Assembly: GCA_964588325.1 (NCBI GenBank)
Contig: CAZPOR010000001.1
Location: forward strand, 124,001-188,000
DNA length: 64,000 nucleotides
From: Thiovibrio sp964588325
GTDB lineage: Bacteria; Desulfobacterota; Desulfobulbia; Desulfobulbales; Desulfurivibrionaceae
Direction: 5' to 3'
Positions 18,536 to 27,626 of the stretch are shown piece after piece. How positions within the stretch are numbered: the first letter of the stretch is position 1; every line of letters starts with the position of its first letter. The notes beneath the pieces are model-generated. The model searched no databases, had not been told where the DNA came from, and was given only the letters and a program-made list of their open reading frames with translations. Position numbers and translations under genes: made by a program.

Positions 18536-20158
18536 ATGGAAAAAAGATCCGGAATCATTGTTGATCCTGTGGCCCGTAAACAATTTCCCGGGACCCTTAT
18601 AATCGATCAGGGCCGAATTGTTGAAATTCTTTCCGACCCTGCGGTTACAGGCCCTTTTATCCTGCCCGGCCTGATCGATTCCCATATCCATATCGAAAGC
18701 TCCATGCTGACTCCGGCCGCCTTTGCGGCAAAAGCGGTGTGCCACGGCACGGTGGCGGTTGTGGCAGACCCCCATGAGATCGCCAATGTCCTCGGCATTG
18801 CCGGCATCGATTTCATGATCGCCAATGGCCGGCAGGCGCCGCTCAAGTTTTATTTCGGCGCGCCCTCCTGCGTGCCGGCCACCGGTTTTGAAAATTCCGG
18901 GGCCGCGTTATCGGCCCGGGATGTGGAAGCGTTGCTTCGGCGGGAGGATATCCATTTTCTCGCCGAGATGATGAATTTCCCTGGGGTCATCGGCCGGGAC
19001 CCGGAGGTCATGGCCAAGCTTTCCGCCGCCGCGAAAACGGGTAAAAGGGTGGACGGCCACGCCCCCGGCCTGCGCGGGGATGCATTGGCTGCATATGCCA
19101 AGGCCGGAATCTCAACCGATCATGAATCGTCCACTGTGGACGAGTGCTATGAAAAACTGGCCCTGGGCATGAAGATTATGTTGCGCCAGGGTTCAAGCGC
19201 CCGCGATTTCGAGGTGTTGCATCCGCTCATCACCAGCCATTCCGGTCAATGCATGCTCTGCACCGACGATCTCAAGCCTGCGGACCTGGCCCGGGGCCAT
19301 ATCAATCTGCTGATCAAAGAGGGGCTCAGGCTGGGGCATGATATCTTTGATCTTCTGCAATGCGGTTGCGTCAATCCGGTGCGCCATTACCGGCTCGATG
19401 TCGGGTTGCTGCAACAGGGTGATCCGGCGGACTTCATCGTGGTTGACGACCTTGAGCGCATGGAGGTGCGCGCTGTCTGGATCAATGGCGAGATGGTCAG
19501 CGACAAGGGGGAACCGCTTTTTGAGGCGGTCCAGCCCCGGGCGATCAACCATTTCAACGCCGCTCCGCTAACGGCCGGGCAACTGCGGGTGGAGGCGAGG
19601 GGAGCACGGCTCAAGGTCATCGAGGTGACCGACGGCCAGATCGTTACCGGCTCCGGTCGCCAATCTGTATCCGCTGGCAGTTTTCTGGTCGAACCGGACC
19701 CGGCCACCGACCTGCTGAAGATTCTGGTCCTGAACCGCTATGCGCCTGCGTCTCCGGCCCTTGGCTTTGTCCGGGGATTCGGCTTGAAGCACGGGGCCAT
19801 GGCCTCTTCCATCGCCCATGACTCCCACAACCTCATCGCCATCGGCAGCAACGACGCGGATATGGCACGGGCCGTGAACCTGCTTGCGGAAAGCAGCGGC
19901 GGCATCTGTTTTGTGCAGGGGGAGGAGGAGCGGAGGATGGCCTTGCCGGTGGCAGGCCTCATGGGGCTTGGAAGCTGCGAGGAAATGGCCGGAAACTACA
20001 GCGCCATTGAGCAGCGGGTCAAGGAAAACGGCTGCCGATTGCATACCCCCTTCATGACCATGGCTTTCCTGGCCCTGCCCGTGATCCCCGCCTTGAAGAT
20101 TACCGATCTGGGCCTTTTTGACGGGGAGAAATTCGCGCTGACCGATCTCTTTGTCTGA
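18536..20158 (+). CDS. ade: Adenine deaminase
   Basis: 540 aa from ATG 18536 with AGGAGAG upstream. An amidohydrolase that converts adenine to hypoxanthine and ammonia in purine salvage. Metal-ligand motifs are seen: GLIDSHIHIESSM (HxH), ADPHEIANV, HAPGLRG, DHESSTVDE and TDD. The C-terminal Ade-specific domain (FGLKHGAMASSIAHDSHN) is also present. Length fits the family. It stands alone. Confidence 0.95.
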   Translation: MEKRSGIIVDPVARKQFPGTLIIDQGRIVEILSDPAVTGPFILPGLIDSHIHIESSMLTPAAFAAKAVCHGTVAVVADPHEIANVLGIAGIDFMIANGRQAPLKFYFGAPSCVPATGFENSGAALSARDVEALLRREDIHFLAEMMNFPGVIGRDPEVMAKLSAAAKTGKRVDGHAPGLRGDALAAYAKAGISTDHESSTVDECYEKLALGMKIMLRQGSSARDFEVLHPLITSHSGQCMLCTDDLKPADLARGHINLLIKEGLRLGHDIFDLLQCGCVNPVRHYRLDVGLLQQGDPADFIVVDDLERMEVRAVWINGEMVSDKGEPLFEAVQPRAINHFNAAPLTAGQLRVEARGARLKVIEVTDGQIVTGSGRQSVSAGSFLVEPDPATDLLKILVLNRYAPASPALGFVRGFGLKHGAMASSIAHDSHNLIAIGSNDADMARAVNLLAESSGGICFVQGEEERRMALPVAGLMGLGSCEEMAGNYSAIEQRVKENGCRLHTPFMTMAFLALPVIPALKITDLGLFDGEKFALTDLFV

Positions 20159-20185
20159 GATCCCCGGGAAATCGACGATTCTGCC

Positions 20186-20218
20186 CTAGCCCTGCATCCG
20201 GTAACCGATGCCGCGCAC
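20186..20218 (-). repeat. Duplicated 3' end of phoB (remnant)
   Basis: On the minus strand this reads GTG CGC GGC ATC GGT TAC, then codons for RMQG and a TAG stop, i.e. VRGIGYRMQG. It is 32/33 identical to the end of the intact phoB at 27964-27996 (29 bp identical at 20190-20218 against 27968-27996). Upstream of it the frame no longer resembles a regulator. The two copies bracket the GAK cassette. Confidence 0.85.
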
Positions 20219-20235
20219 ACCGTCGACATCTGACA

Positions 20236-20526
20236 TCAAATGTGTATCCTGTTGGTCGACTGCTTCAGGGGAAAAGGGTTCGGTTTGCGGTGTTTGCCTT
20301 GCCACTCGCCGCCATTCCCCTTTGCTTCAAATCGGTCACGCACCCTGCGCATGGCAAAGATGGAGACGAAATCCTTGACCACCGCCTCTGTCATGAGCTC
20401 CTGATAGGCGCACAGCAATAAAGGTCTGATGGTTTCAGGCGGAACCCGAAATTGCCTGGCCAAGTCGTCGACAATGCTTTCCAGGCTTTTGGGGTCGGAT
20501 TGTTGCCCGCTATGCGGCTCATTCAT
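20236..20526 (-). CDS. DUF3562-like small protein
   Basis: 96 aa from ATG 20526 (GAGGGA upstream); an earlier ATG at 20544 has no ribosome site. The sequence ESIVDDLARQFRVPPETI, then VVKDFVSIFAMRRVRDRF, matches the DUF3562 pattern (helix, xVP turn, then FxSxxxxRRVRxxL). The basic tail (GKHRKPNPFPLK) may bind nucleic acid. It starts 26 bp after the CofD-like gene, so it is probably the last gene of the GAK operon. Confidence 0.7.
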   Translation of the reverse strand: MNEPHSGQQSDPKSLESIVDDLARQFRVPPETIRPLLLCAYQELMTEAVVKDFVSIFAMRRVRDRFEAKGNGGEWQGKHRKPNPFPLKQSTNRIHI

Positions 20527-20551
20527 TCTTCCCTCTTCGGTCATGATCTGG

Positions 20552-21745
20552 TTACGAAAGCGAGAGCAGCAGGGGGACCAGTAACCCAGGCTCGCAGTAG
20601 GGGGCGCTTTCTTCACTGACCAGCGGACATTCAATTAACTGAATTTCCAATTCCATAAGCCTTTCTTGGTCCACTTTCCCGGAGTAGATTCCATTTTTTG
20701 AGTCAACCAGAACACAATTCAATACCTGACGAGTTGGAATGCCAGGGGTGTTTTTCTTCAGGTAGCGCAGCAAGGTTTCGATCTGGTCCATGAGGCTCAG
20801 GCCAACTGCCTCCGGGTCTCTTCCCATGCTGGGGATATAGACCTTTGGGCAGACATTTTTCTGGATGGCCTCGGTCACCCCCTCCGGCAACAGGCTGGCG
20901 ATGAGGCTGGAATAGAAACTTCCCATGGGATAACAGATCAGTTGTGCGGAGAGGATCAGCTCGGGGAGCTTGTCACGCACCCGTGGCCAGACTTCGCCCC
21001 TGCTGGTGGGAGAGGTTGTCATGGTCAGAAAGAGGTGGGCGATTTTCTTGTCAAGAGGCGGAGCCTCCTTGCCGGTGAGCAGGTGCTGGCCCACCACTAC
21101 CTGGCCGTCGGCAAGCATCGCCCCCAGATGCAGATAGCGGTTGAGCACCGGTCGGACTGTGCCCCGCGCCTCGACCAGTTTCGAAAAGAGAAAGATCACC
21201 GGGTCGAGGTGGCGGCCGTTGTCCAGATACCCGGCGGTGAGTACCAGGTTCCCGATGCTGGCCCCCCGCAGGTCGAAGTTTTCGGGCATCCGGGCCAGGA
21301 AGATCTTCAGGTGATGGCGGACAATCTTGCGCAGGGGGTCGGGGATGGCTGATACCAGCCGGTGCCGACCGCCAATCATGCCCTTCATCTCGGAGAGGAG
21401 CGTTTCTTGCCCGGCCTCCTTGGGAAAGCGGTAGGCAAAAAGGCGGTACATCTCCGGGTTCCCCTGTAAGCTCTGGTCGGCCAAATCCATGAGCCGGGCC
21501 CGGATATCGCCGATAGAGGGCATGGAAAAAGCCTGCCGCAGGGTGGCTGAGCTCCCGCCGGAATCGAAGGCGGTCATGATGTGGCAGGAATTGTGGGTGT
21601 AGTGGATCAGTTCCCGGCTCACGCCCCGCAGGGCGCTGCCGCCGCTGAAGAAAAGCAGCCGCGGCCCCAGTTCTGGGGTGCGCCGGTAGAGTTCCACCCG
21701 GACCGGGTCCGGAAGGGTTATCTCCCTGCAGACTTTGATCTTCAT
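20552..21745 (-). CDS. GAK system CofD-like protein
   Basis: 397 aa; AAGGGG before the ATG. The N-terminal third has the CofD/YvcK nucleotide-binding pattern: FFSGGSALRGVSREL, TAFDSGGSSATLRQ, IGDIRARLMDLAD. CofD itself transfers lactyl-2-phospho to the F420 precursor, and YvcK-like proteins bind UDP-sugars. The GAK-linked branch has no known reaction. It follows the HprK-related kinase by 21 bp, in the order typical of GAK cassettes. Confidence 0.9.
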   Translation of the reverse strand: MKIKVCREITLPDPVRVELYRRTPELGPRLLFFSGGSALRGVSRELIHYTHNSCHIMTAFDSGGSSATLRQAFSMPSIGDIRARLMDLADQSLQGNPEMYRLFAYRFPKEAGQETLLSEMKGMIGGRHRLVSAIPDPLRKIVRHHLKIFLARMPENFDLRGASIGNLVLTAGYLDNGRHLDPVIFLFSKLVEARGTVRPVLNRYLHLGAMLADGQVVVGQHLLTGKEAPPLDKKIAHLFLTMTTSPTSRGEVWPRVRDKLPELILSAQLICYPMGSFYSSLIASLLPEGVTEAIQKNVCPKVYIPSMGRDPEAVGLSLMDQIETLLRYLKKNTPGIPTRQVLNCVLVDSKNGIYSGKVDQERLMELEIQLIECPLVSEESAPYCEPGLLVPLLLSLS

Positions 21746-21766
21746 GCGATAATGCCCCTTCGTGTG

Positions 21767-22855
21767 TCAGTGGCTGCGGCATTCGGCCAGGATTTTCAGG
21801 CAGGCATCGCAGGCCCGATCGAAATCGATGCCGCCGCTGATCTCGTGCACCCGGGTTTTTGCGAGGCGCTCCAGATAGGCCTCCTCGGAATGATCGATCT
21901 CCTCGCCGTGTTCCGGCAGGAAGAAGAGGCCGGCGGATTTCATGAAGGCGGGAAGCAGATCCCGCCGCTGCCGGATGTCTACCTCCCGCACCACGGTGGC
22001 TGCCTGACCCCGCTGCCAGTTGAGGATCACCAGCCCCGCCATGGAGGCGGCCAGGGTAAATCGGCCGGGGCCGAAGCAGTGGTCGAGGAACACGTCGTAC
22101 TTGTGTTCCAGGCTCCAGAGCGCCTCCGGGGCAAGACCGGCAAAGCGTTCCCGGTCCTGGGGGGGAATGACCCCGGCCAGGTCGGGGTTGTTGAGCGCGG
22201 TGCCGGGGTTGATGCGGGGGAGCTTGGCCACCCCGTACAAGAAGAGGCCGACGCCATCCTCCTTGAGCAGCACCCGGTCATTGCTGATGAAGTCCGTGCC
22301 CCGGCTCATCAGGTGCAGGGCCAGTGTTGATTTGCCCATGCCCGAGAAACCGGCCAGCGCCAGGCCGCAGCCGTGGAGGCCGATGCCGGCGGCATGGCCC
22401 AGCAGGCAGCCCTGTCGGAGTTTCCAACTGATGAAGCGGTTGTTGATGAAGTTGATCACCTGGTTGGCGTTGTCCAGGCAGGGACCGATGGCCAGGCTGT
22501 CGTCGTCGCCGAAGACGAAGACCATGCCGGTAAGCCGTTTGCGCACCACGCGGCCGTCGGCCAGATCGACAAACTCTTCCTTGATCTTGTTCTTGCCCGG
22601 GTCCGGCTCCTTGGCCGTGAAGGCATGGGGAAGCTGAGGCGGCTCCGCCTCGTGGGCGGTGATCAGCAGATCCCAGGCCGGAGCGTCCGAGAGAAAATCG
22701 CTAAAGTACTCCCGCAGGGTATCGGTCAGGGCGATGGAATTGGTCTGAACCCCGATTCGGCAGTCGTCAAAGGCGAGAGCAAGCTGGTGAACAGGCGGAA
22801 ACTCCATGCGGAGGCGCTGGACCATTTCGTGACGTTCCGTGGCGTTTCCCTTCAT
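21767..22855 (-). CDS. HprK-related kinase B (GAK system)
   Basis: 362 aa. Walker A GFSGMGKST at about residue 175, inside the HprK-like fold (LALHLMSRGTDFISNDRVLL follows as in HprK). HprK phosphorylates a serine of HPr in sugar regulation; here no HPr is nearby, so the substrate is unknown and may be a small molecule or the XXXCH or amphi-Trp protein. GGGAGG precedes the ATG. The start overlaps the ATP-grasp stop by 4 bp. Confidence 0.9.
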   Translation of the reverse strand: MKGNATERHEMVQRLRMEFPPVHQLALAFDDCRIGVQTNSIALTDTLREYFSDFLSDAPAWDLLITAHEAEPPQLPHAFTAKEPDPGKNKIKEEFVDLADGRVVRKRLTGMVFVFGDDDSLAIGPCLDNANQVINFINNRFISWKLRQGCLLGHAAGIGLHGCGLALAGFSGMGKSTLALHLMSRGTDFISNDRVLLKEDGVGLFLYGVAKLPRINPGTALNNPDLAGVIPPQDRERFAGLAPEALWSLEHKYDVFLDHCFGPGRFTLAASMAGLVILNWQRGQAATVVREVDIRQRRDLLPAFMKSAGLFFLPEHGEEIDHSEEAYLERLAKTRVHEISGGIDFDRACDACLKILAECRSH

Positions 22856-23727
22856 GCCCCAATCCTCCCGCAGACGTAGTCCGCATAATGTTTGGCCGCG
22901 TCAATGCCGCAGGCTTCCTGAATGCCGCGGAACCCCCCGAAGGCGGAGACCTCGAACACCTGCGGACCCTCGGCGGTCTCCACCACATCGACGCAGGTGA
23001 AGTCGAGGCCGAATGGGGCTTGGGCTTTATGCGCCAGGGCGACGATCTCCTCCGGCGGCTCGTGGGGCTGGTACTTGCCGCCGGAAGCGGTGGTGGTGTT
23101 CCAGGAGTCGTTGCGGCAGGTGCGGGCGTAGGTGGTGAGATATTGGCCACCCAGGAATACTACTCCCAGGTCGCGGCCGTTCAGCTCGATCTTCTTCTGG
23201 ATGTACATGATCCGGTGCGCGGCTTTGTATTTTTCGATGACCGTCCGGGTCTCCCTGCCGGGCCGCAGCACGATCATTCCCCGCGCCTTGGTGGAGTAGA
23301 GCGGCTTGAAGACCGCCTCCCCATATGTCGCCACTGCGTCCATGGCCGCGTCGATATCCTCTGTGATGGTTAGTGGCGGCATGGGAATTGCTGCGAGTTG
23401 TAGGGTGATGGTGCAGGTGAGCCGGTCCAGCACCCGGATGATGCTGAACGGGTTGGAAAAAACCGGCAGCCCCCGTTCGGCCAGGAAGCGGAAGACCTCC
23501 AGCCGGTCGAGCAGATCCGGGGAGTAGTCCGTGCCGATCTTTTTGATGATCAGGCCGTCCAGGGAGTTCAGCTCCACCCCTCCCGAAAACACCCGGCCCG
23601 CGGGCAGATCGAGCCGCACCGCACTCGGATCCACCAGCAGGCGGAAACCGGTGCGTTCCTCCACCGCATCGGCGAGTTTCTCGGACGACCAGCCGCCGGG
23701 AATGCCGATAACTCCAATCTTTTTCAA
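22852..23727 (-). CDS. GAK system ATP-grasp enzyme
   Basis: 291 aa from a TTG start at 23727, chosen because AGAGGTG lies 5 nt upstream and the protein then begins LKKIGVIGIPGGWSSEK; the frame is open further up but reads as low-complexity noise there. ATP-grasp features: lysine in AVFKPLYSTKARGM, and the acidic metal site FTCVDVVE...VFEVSAFGGFRG, like RimK/glutathione-synthetase folds. It probably joins a carboxylate to an amine or thiol, with the substrate unknown. Confidence 0.9.
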   Translation of the reverse strand: MKKIGVIGIPGGWSSEKLADAVEERTGFRLLVDPSAVRLDLPAGRVFSGGVELNSLDGLIIKKIGTDYSPDLLDRLEVFRFLAERGLPVFSNPFSIIRVLDRLTCTITLQLAAIPMPPLTITEDIDAAMDAVATYGEAVFKPLYSTKARGMIVLRPGRETRTVIEKYKAAHRIMYIQKKIELNGRDLGVVFLGGQYLTTYARTCRNDSWNTTTASGGKYQPHEPPEEIVALAHKAQAPFGLDFTCVDVVETAEGPQVFEVSAFGGFRGIQEACGIDAAKHYADYVCGRIGA

Positions 23728-23749
23728 GGAAGCACCTCTTTGTGAAAAG

Positions 23750-25399
23750 TCAGTAGTACATGATGCCGGAAGGCAGGGAAAAGGTGCGCCATGGCTTGTC
23801 CTGATGCGCCAGCACCTTTTCCAGCAGGAAGTGGGAGCGGAGAAACATCTCATGGGCAAACTCGTTGTTCCACTCAAAACGGGTGGAGGTGTAGAAGGAG
23901 CGGGCCAGGGCCAGGGCCATGCGCACTTCGAAGGTTTCATCGCCCTGTTCGACGGCAAATTCACGCGTCATCTGGTACATATTCCGGGTGATCCAGTTGA
24001 GCCGGTCACGCAGGTGCGTTTTGAAGACCGGCTGTCGGAAGTTGGAGACGATGAACACCGACACGTCCTGGATGTAGTCCGCCTCGCGGGAGCGATAGAG
24101 GTCGATGAGCTGAATGCGCTTCGCGGCGGCGTTGTAGATGATGTTGTTGACGTTGAAATCGCCGTGAATAAAGACCGAGAAGGGGGCGGCAAGTTTCTCT
24201 TCGATGCGGCGGCACTTGGCCAGCAGCTCGTCGGTGGGCATGACCTCCGAGGAACCGATGTCCTGGCGGACCCGGAGGAAGTCGGGATGCACGCTGAGCA
24301 CGCTGTGCATCCGGCCCATGATCTGCGGAATGAAGTTGGCCTTGACCGGAATCTCTTTTTTGGTCCGTTGCCAGACCTCCAGGACCGTGGCGTGCAACAG
24401 CGCGCAGACCGTTTCCAGCTCGGCGGGGTCGCCCTTGAGGAGAATGGCCTCGAAGGTCCGCCCGGGGAGAAACTCCACGAGCAGGGAGGCGGTCTCCTCC
24501 GATTCCTGATGGCTGAACAGCCTGGGGGTCAGGCCGGGGAAGATCTCGCTCCAGCGTTCCAAGTTATTCTTTTCCGCCAGGATTTTTTCCTTGTTGCCCT
24601 CCTTGAAGATGCTGCTCTGCGTCTGGGGGGCGATCAGTGGCTGCCCGTCATGGCCTTGAACCTTGCGGATCCGGCAGCCGGAACGGCTGCCCAGGATGGA
24701 GGAAAATTCCACCTCGGCCAGACTGGAGCGCATCCCCGATTTGGTGAGGGTTTCCTCCAGGGCTTGGAATTGTTCGATTTTGATCTTTTCTCCCAGGATG
24801 GAAAGAAGCAAGGCTTCGCCGATGTTGAGGAGCGAGTCGCCCATCCGCTCCAGGTAGCGGAAGATGAAGAGCACGGTGATCAGGTTTTCGATCTCCTTGC
24901 CGCTCCGGAGCGCTTCCATGATTTTGTCGAAGTTCTCCTTGTAGATGGCATCGATCTGGTTCTCGGCCCGGCAGATGGCAAGGGCCTTGCCCATGTCGCC
25001 TTCCTTGAGTACCGGGATCACCGCCTGCAGGTGCTCGGCAAGGATGTCGAAGATCTGCTGATAATCGAAATGTTGGAGGATGGCATGATTGTTGAGGTAG
25101 TGGAGCTGATCCGCCGCGCTGACGCAAAAGTCGCCGATGCGTTCCAGATTGACACAGATGGTGTGGGTTGCCTGAATACTGTCCCGCTCTCGCTGAGTGA
25201 TGGCCTTGGCCTCGCTCAGGGTGGTGAAGCAGCAGTTCTCGATCACTGTTTTAAGGTTGTCGATGTAGTCGTCCCGGCTGTTGATTTTCCGGAAGGCGGA
25301 GGCCTCGCCGTTTGCCAGAAAATCGAAGGTCTCGTCGAGCTGACGCGCCACTTCGACAACCATGAAACTGAGATTTTCCTTGAGCGCGGTGGTCAGCAT
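23750..25399 (-). CDS. PhoU-domain / aminoglycoside-phosphotransferase-like fusion
   Basis: 549 aa. Residues about 1-225 form two PhoU three-helix repeats (ERDSIQATHTICVNLERIGDF and FIFRYLERMGDSLLNIGEA carry the E/DxxxD PhoU signature). Residues about 260-540 form an APH/choline-kinase-like domain with the Brenner motif HGDFNVNN and the following IDLYRS metal site. The kinase part would phosphorylate a small molecule; PhoU parts sense or gate phosphate uptake. It lies between the amphi-Trp and ATP-grasp genes, within 25 bp of each. The fusion is unusual. Confidence 0.88.
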   Translation of the reverse strand: MLTTALKENLSFMVVEVARQLDETFDFLANGEASAFRKINSRDDYIDNLKTVIENCCFTTLSEAKAITQRERDSIQATHTICVNLERIGDFCVSAADQLHYLNNHAILQHFDYQQIFDILAEHLQAVIPVLKEGDMGKALAICRAENQIDAIYKENFDKIMEALRSGKEIENLITVLFIFRYLERMGDSLLNIGEALLLSILGEKIKIEQFQALEETLTKSGMRSSLAEVEFSSILGSRSGCRIRKVQGHDGQPLIAPQTQSSIFKEGNKEKILAEKNNLERWSEIFPGLTPRLFSHQESEETASLLVEFLPGRTFEAILLKGDPAELETVCALLHATVLEVWQRTKKEIPVKANFIPQIMGRMHSVLSVHPDFLRVRQDIGSSEVMPTDELLAKCRRIEEKLAAPFSVFIHGDFNVNNIIYNAAAKRIQLIDLYRSREADYIQDVSVFIVSNFRQPVFKTHLRDRLNWITRNMYQMTREFAVEQGDETFEVRMALALARSFYTSTRFEWNNEFAHEMFLRSHFLLEKVLAHQDKPWRTFSLPSGIMYY

Positions 25400-25412
25400 G
25401 GCTGAGGGATCA

Positions 25413-25685
25413 TCACGAGCCGATGCTCATGGAGGAAGCGCGCTCCTCCTTGATGACCGGTTTGATCTCCGACCAGGATAATTTTATGGACAGCTTGTTT
25501 TGCCCGTCCTTCTTTTTTGCCTGCACTGAAAATTTCATCAGATCATCCACCCGCATGGCCATCTCCTCGCCGTTGGACTTGAGGATGATTCGCCCCTTCT
25601 CGATGGAATCGATCAGGGAGACCAGGTAGGTTTTGATGGAGTGGGCGTCCTGCAATGATTCGTAGTCAAATTTTTTGGTGGACAT
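25413..25685 (-). CDS. amphi-Trp domain protein
   Basis: 90 aa from ATG 25685 (CGAGGT with good spacing; ATG 25691 is too close to it). The C-terminal half alternates polar and apolar residues and ends in KLSIKLSWSEIKP, which is the amphi-Trp domain signature. Such small proteins go with GAK cassettes. Function unknown; the amphipathic strand-like design suggests binding to another protein. Fourteen bp upstream of the PhoU-APH gene. Confidence 0.85.
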   Translation of the reverse strand: MSTKKFDYESLQDAHSIKTYLVSLIDSIEKGRIILKSNGEEMAMRVDDLMKFSVQAKKKDGQNKLSIKLSWSEIKPVIKEERASSMSIGS

Positions 25686-25744
25686 ATTCATACCTCGAAT
25701 GGATTGTTACATCGCAAAAAAAATACAACCGTTGCGGTTGCCGG

Positions 25745-26911
25745 TCATCCCGCAAGTCTGGCCTTGTACTCTTCCAGCACATCGTGTTTGTCCATGTGCG
25801 CCACCACCAGTTTCTTGCGGATGGCCAAGTCGCTCCAGGGCGGTTGCACTCCGATCTCCCGGGAAACCTTGAGGTGATCGCGTTCGTGCGGCGGCCTGGT
25901 CTTCTCGCTCATATGGGTGTCGTCCCCCATGAAAACCAGCAGGCGTTTTTTGGACGGGCCTGCTTCCCGGTTCTTCCGGTTGAGCACGGAGATGAGGAAA
26001 TCGGTGTATTCGCGGGACTGTGGGTTCCAGACCTCATAGCCGTCCACGTCATAGTCGGCCAACAGGATCGGCCAGAACTGCTCCGGATGGGGAATGACCA
26101 CCCCCGCCCCCAGACCGCGGGCTTCCTCGATGATCTCCGAGGTGCGGTAGAAATACTTGGGGGAAAAATTCCGTTTGACGATCTCCTTGACCGCTTTCAG
26201 AAATGCCTGGGATCGGTTGATCACCGTGTCGCCGTACTCCGGGCGAAGGGTGTCGAAGAAGTCGCGCAGCAGTTTGTTCTTGATGCTGTCCTGCGGCACC
26301 TGGTCCATGTGGCGGTCCAGCAGTTCGTTGAGTTTGCGCACATAGATGCGGACAAAGCCGACCAGTTCGGCATCGGCCCCGGTTTCTCCGGCAGCCTCGT
26401 CGAGCCGCTCCTCCACCGGATTGGTCATGGTGTGGATGAAGTCGAAGAGCTGGGAGGCCCGGTACTGCCGGGTATGGGCCAATTGCGCCTTCAGAATCCC
26501 GGCCCGGTCAAGCCTGCTCTTCTCGAAGTGCAGCAGTAGTTGCACCTTGCGGTTGAACCCCCGGGAATAACAGTCCACCTCGACCCCGCTGTAATCCCCG
26601 TAGGTCATCAGCATGTTGTGCTGGGTGGGGATGATCAGTTCTTCCTTCCGGTTGGGGAAGGTGGCGTTGATTCGCTGCTCAATCAGCTCCATGGGCACGA
26701 ATTCGGGGTGCCAATGGAGCGCCATGACCCCCTGCTGCCTTGGGTAGGTCTTCTCGGGGGTCAGCACCAACCGGATTTGCTCGGGGGTCAGCTTTGTCGA
26801 GGTGATGGCGAAAAAACCTCGCTCATCGCTTTCCGTAATCTCCTCCGGAATCATATCGGGCAGGACGTGGGGCACCACTTCCGATTTATGTTTTGGTTTG
26901 ACCAGTTTCAT
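25745..26911 (-). CDS. PHP-like predicted metal-dependent phosphoesterase
   Basis: 388 aa. I do not recognise a named family, but the order of possible metal ligands matches the PHP fold: ALHWHPEF (HxH, about residue 65), TQHNML (about 95), VVIPHPEQFWP (about 275), EVWNPQSREYT (Glu-Trp-Asn) and FMGDDTHMSEK (DxH, about 330). PHP enzymes hydrolyse phosphate esters with a trinuclear metal site. It sits between the XXXCH and amphi-Trp genes, so it may be part of the GAK pathway. Confidence 0.75.
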   Translation of the reverse strand: MKLVKPKHKSEVVPHVLPDMIPEEITESDERGFFAITSTKLTPEQIRLVLTPEKTYPRQQGVMALHWHPEFVPMELIEQRINATFPNRKEELIIPTQHNMLMTYGDYSGVEVDCYSRGFNRKVQLLLHFEKSRLDRAGILKAQLAHTRQYRASQLFDFIHTMTNPVEERLDEAAGETGADAELVGFVRIYVRKLNELLDRHMDQVPQDSIKNKLLRDFFDTLRPEYGDTVINRSQAFLKAVKEIVKRNFSPKYFYRTSEIIEEARGLGAGVVIPHPEQFWPILLADYDVDGYEVWNPQSREYTDFLISVLNRKNREAGPSKKRLLVFMGDDTHMSEKTRPPHERDHLKVSREIGVQPPWSDLAIRKKLVVAHMDKHDVLEEYKARLAG

Positions 26912-27014
26912 GGACGCGGCCTGCTCCGTATTTTGGCTGTGTCGGCGCCGCGATAATCCGCAGGGCCTGGGCGGGGTTCACTTGCGAAGGCATGCGAATG
27001 TTTTGGCCATGGCA

Positions 27015-27563
27015 TTATTTGTACTGATCATGGCAGAGCTTCTCCATCGCCTTGAGTTCGGCGTATTTTTCCTGCATGGACGCGAGGTCTGCATTCTCAT
27101 AAGCCACGTTGAGCTGGACGCAGAGCTTGGCGTATTCGTCATAGTGCTCATCGCCTTTGTTCGGATACCCCACCATGAGCTCCGAATCGGCAATGAACAA
27201 ATCCACCTCACCCTTCTCGGGCATGATCCCCTTCTTGAGCGCGACGCCCATGGATTTGAAGCACTTCTCCATACGTTTCTTCACCGTTTTGTATTTGGGC
27301 TTGCCGCCGGCTTCCAACTCTTCGCCGCTTTCCTCTCCGCAAACCGAGCCGGGAGTGACGGTCTTCACCTTGGCCTTCAGATGGAGCGGGTCGCCTTCTC
27401 GTTTCAGTTCGAGCTTCATCTTCTTGAGGTCGTCAAAGGTGAGGTCGAATTCCTTCAACTCATCCATATTGCCGTGTTCGATCATCCTGGCCAGGACGCG
27501 AAGAAAATCAGCGGAATTCTTGAAGGGCATCACTTTCTCAAATTTCATCTCTTTGCCGGACAT
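27015..27563 (-). CDS. GAK system XXXCH protein
   Basis: 182 aa from ATG 27563 (AGGGGGAA upstream). The name-giving C-terminal Cys-His is present: the last residues are KLCHDQYK. The N-terminal half is like an amphi-Trp domain (KFEKVMPFKNSADFLRVLARMI...KMKLELKREGDPLHLKAKV). The middle carries a Cys (GSVCGEESG) and a helical region. It is the first gene of the operon, 57 nt after the predicted transcription start. The C-terminal CH may be a modification or ligation site for the ATP-grasp enzyme; that is inference. Confidence 0.88.
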   Translation of the reverse strand: MSGKEMKFEKVMPFKNSADFLRVLARMIEHGNMDELKEFDLTFDDLKKMKLELKREGDPLHLKAKVKTVTPGSVCGEESGEELEAGGKPKYKTVKKRMEKCFKSMGVALKKGIMPEKGEVDLFIADSELMVGYPNKGDEHYDEYAKLCVQLNVAYENADLASMQEKYAELKAMEKLCHDQYK

Positions 27564-27626
27564 GTCGTGTTCCCCCTGTTGTGAGTGGATGATGGCAAGG
27601 CGCTCAATGCGCCGAATATTTCGCAA

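Noticed and set aside
23531..25405. Long open frame on the plus strand opposite the PhoU-APH gene
   Set aside because: It is antisense to a gene with clear PhoU and APH motifs; such long antisense frames are common in GC-rich DNA and its translation has no recognisable domain.
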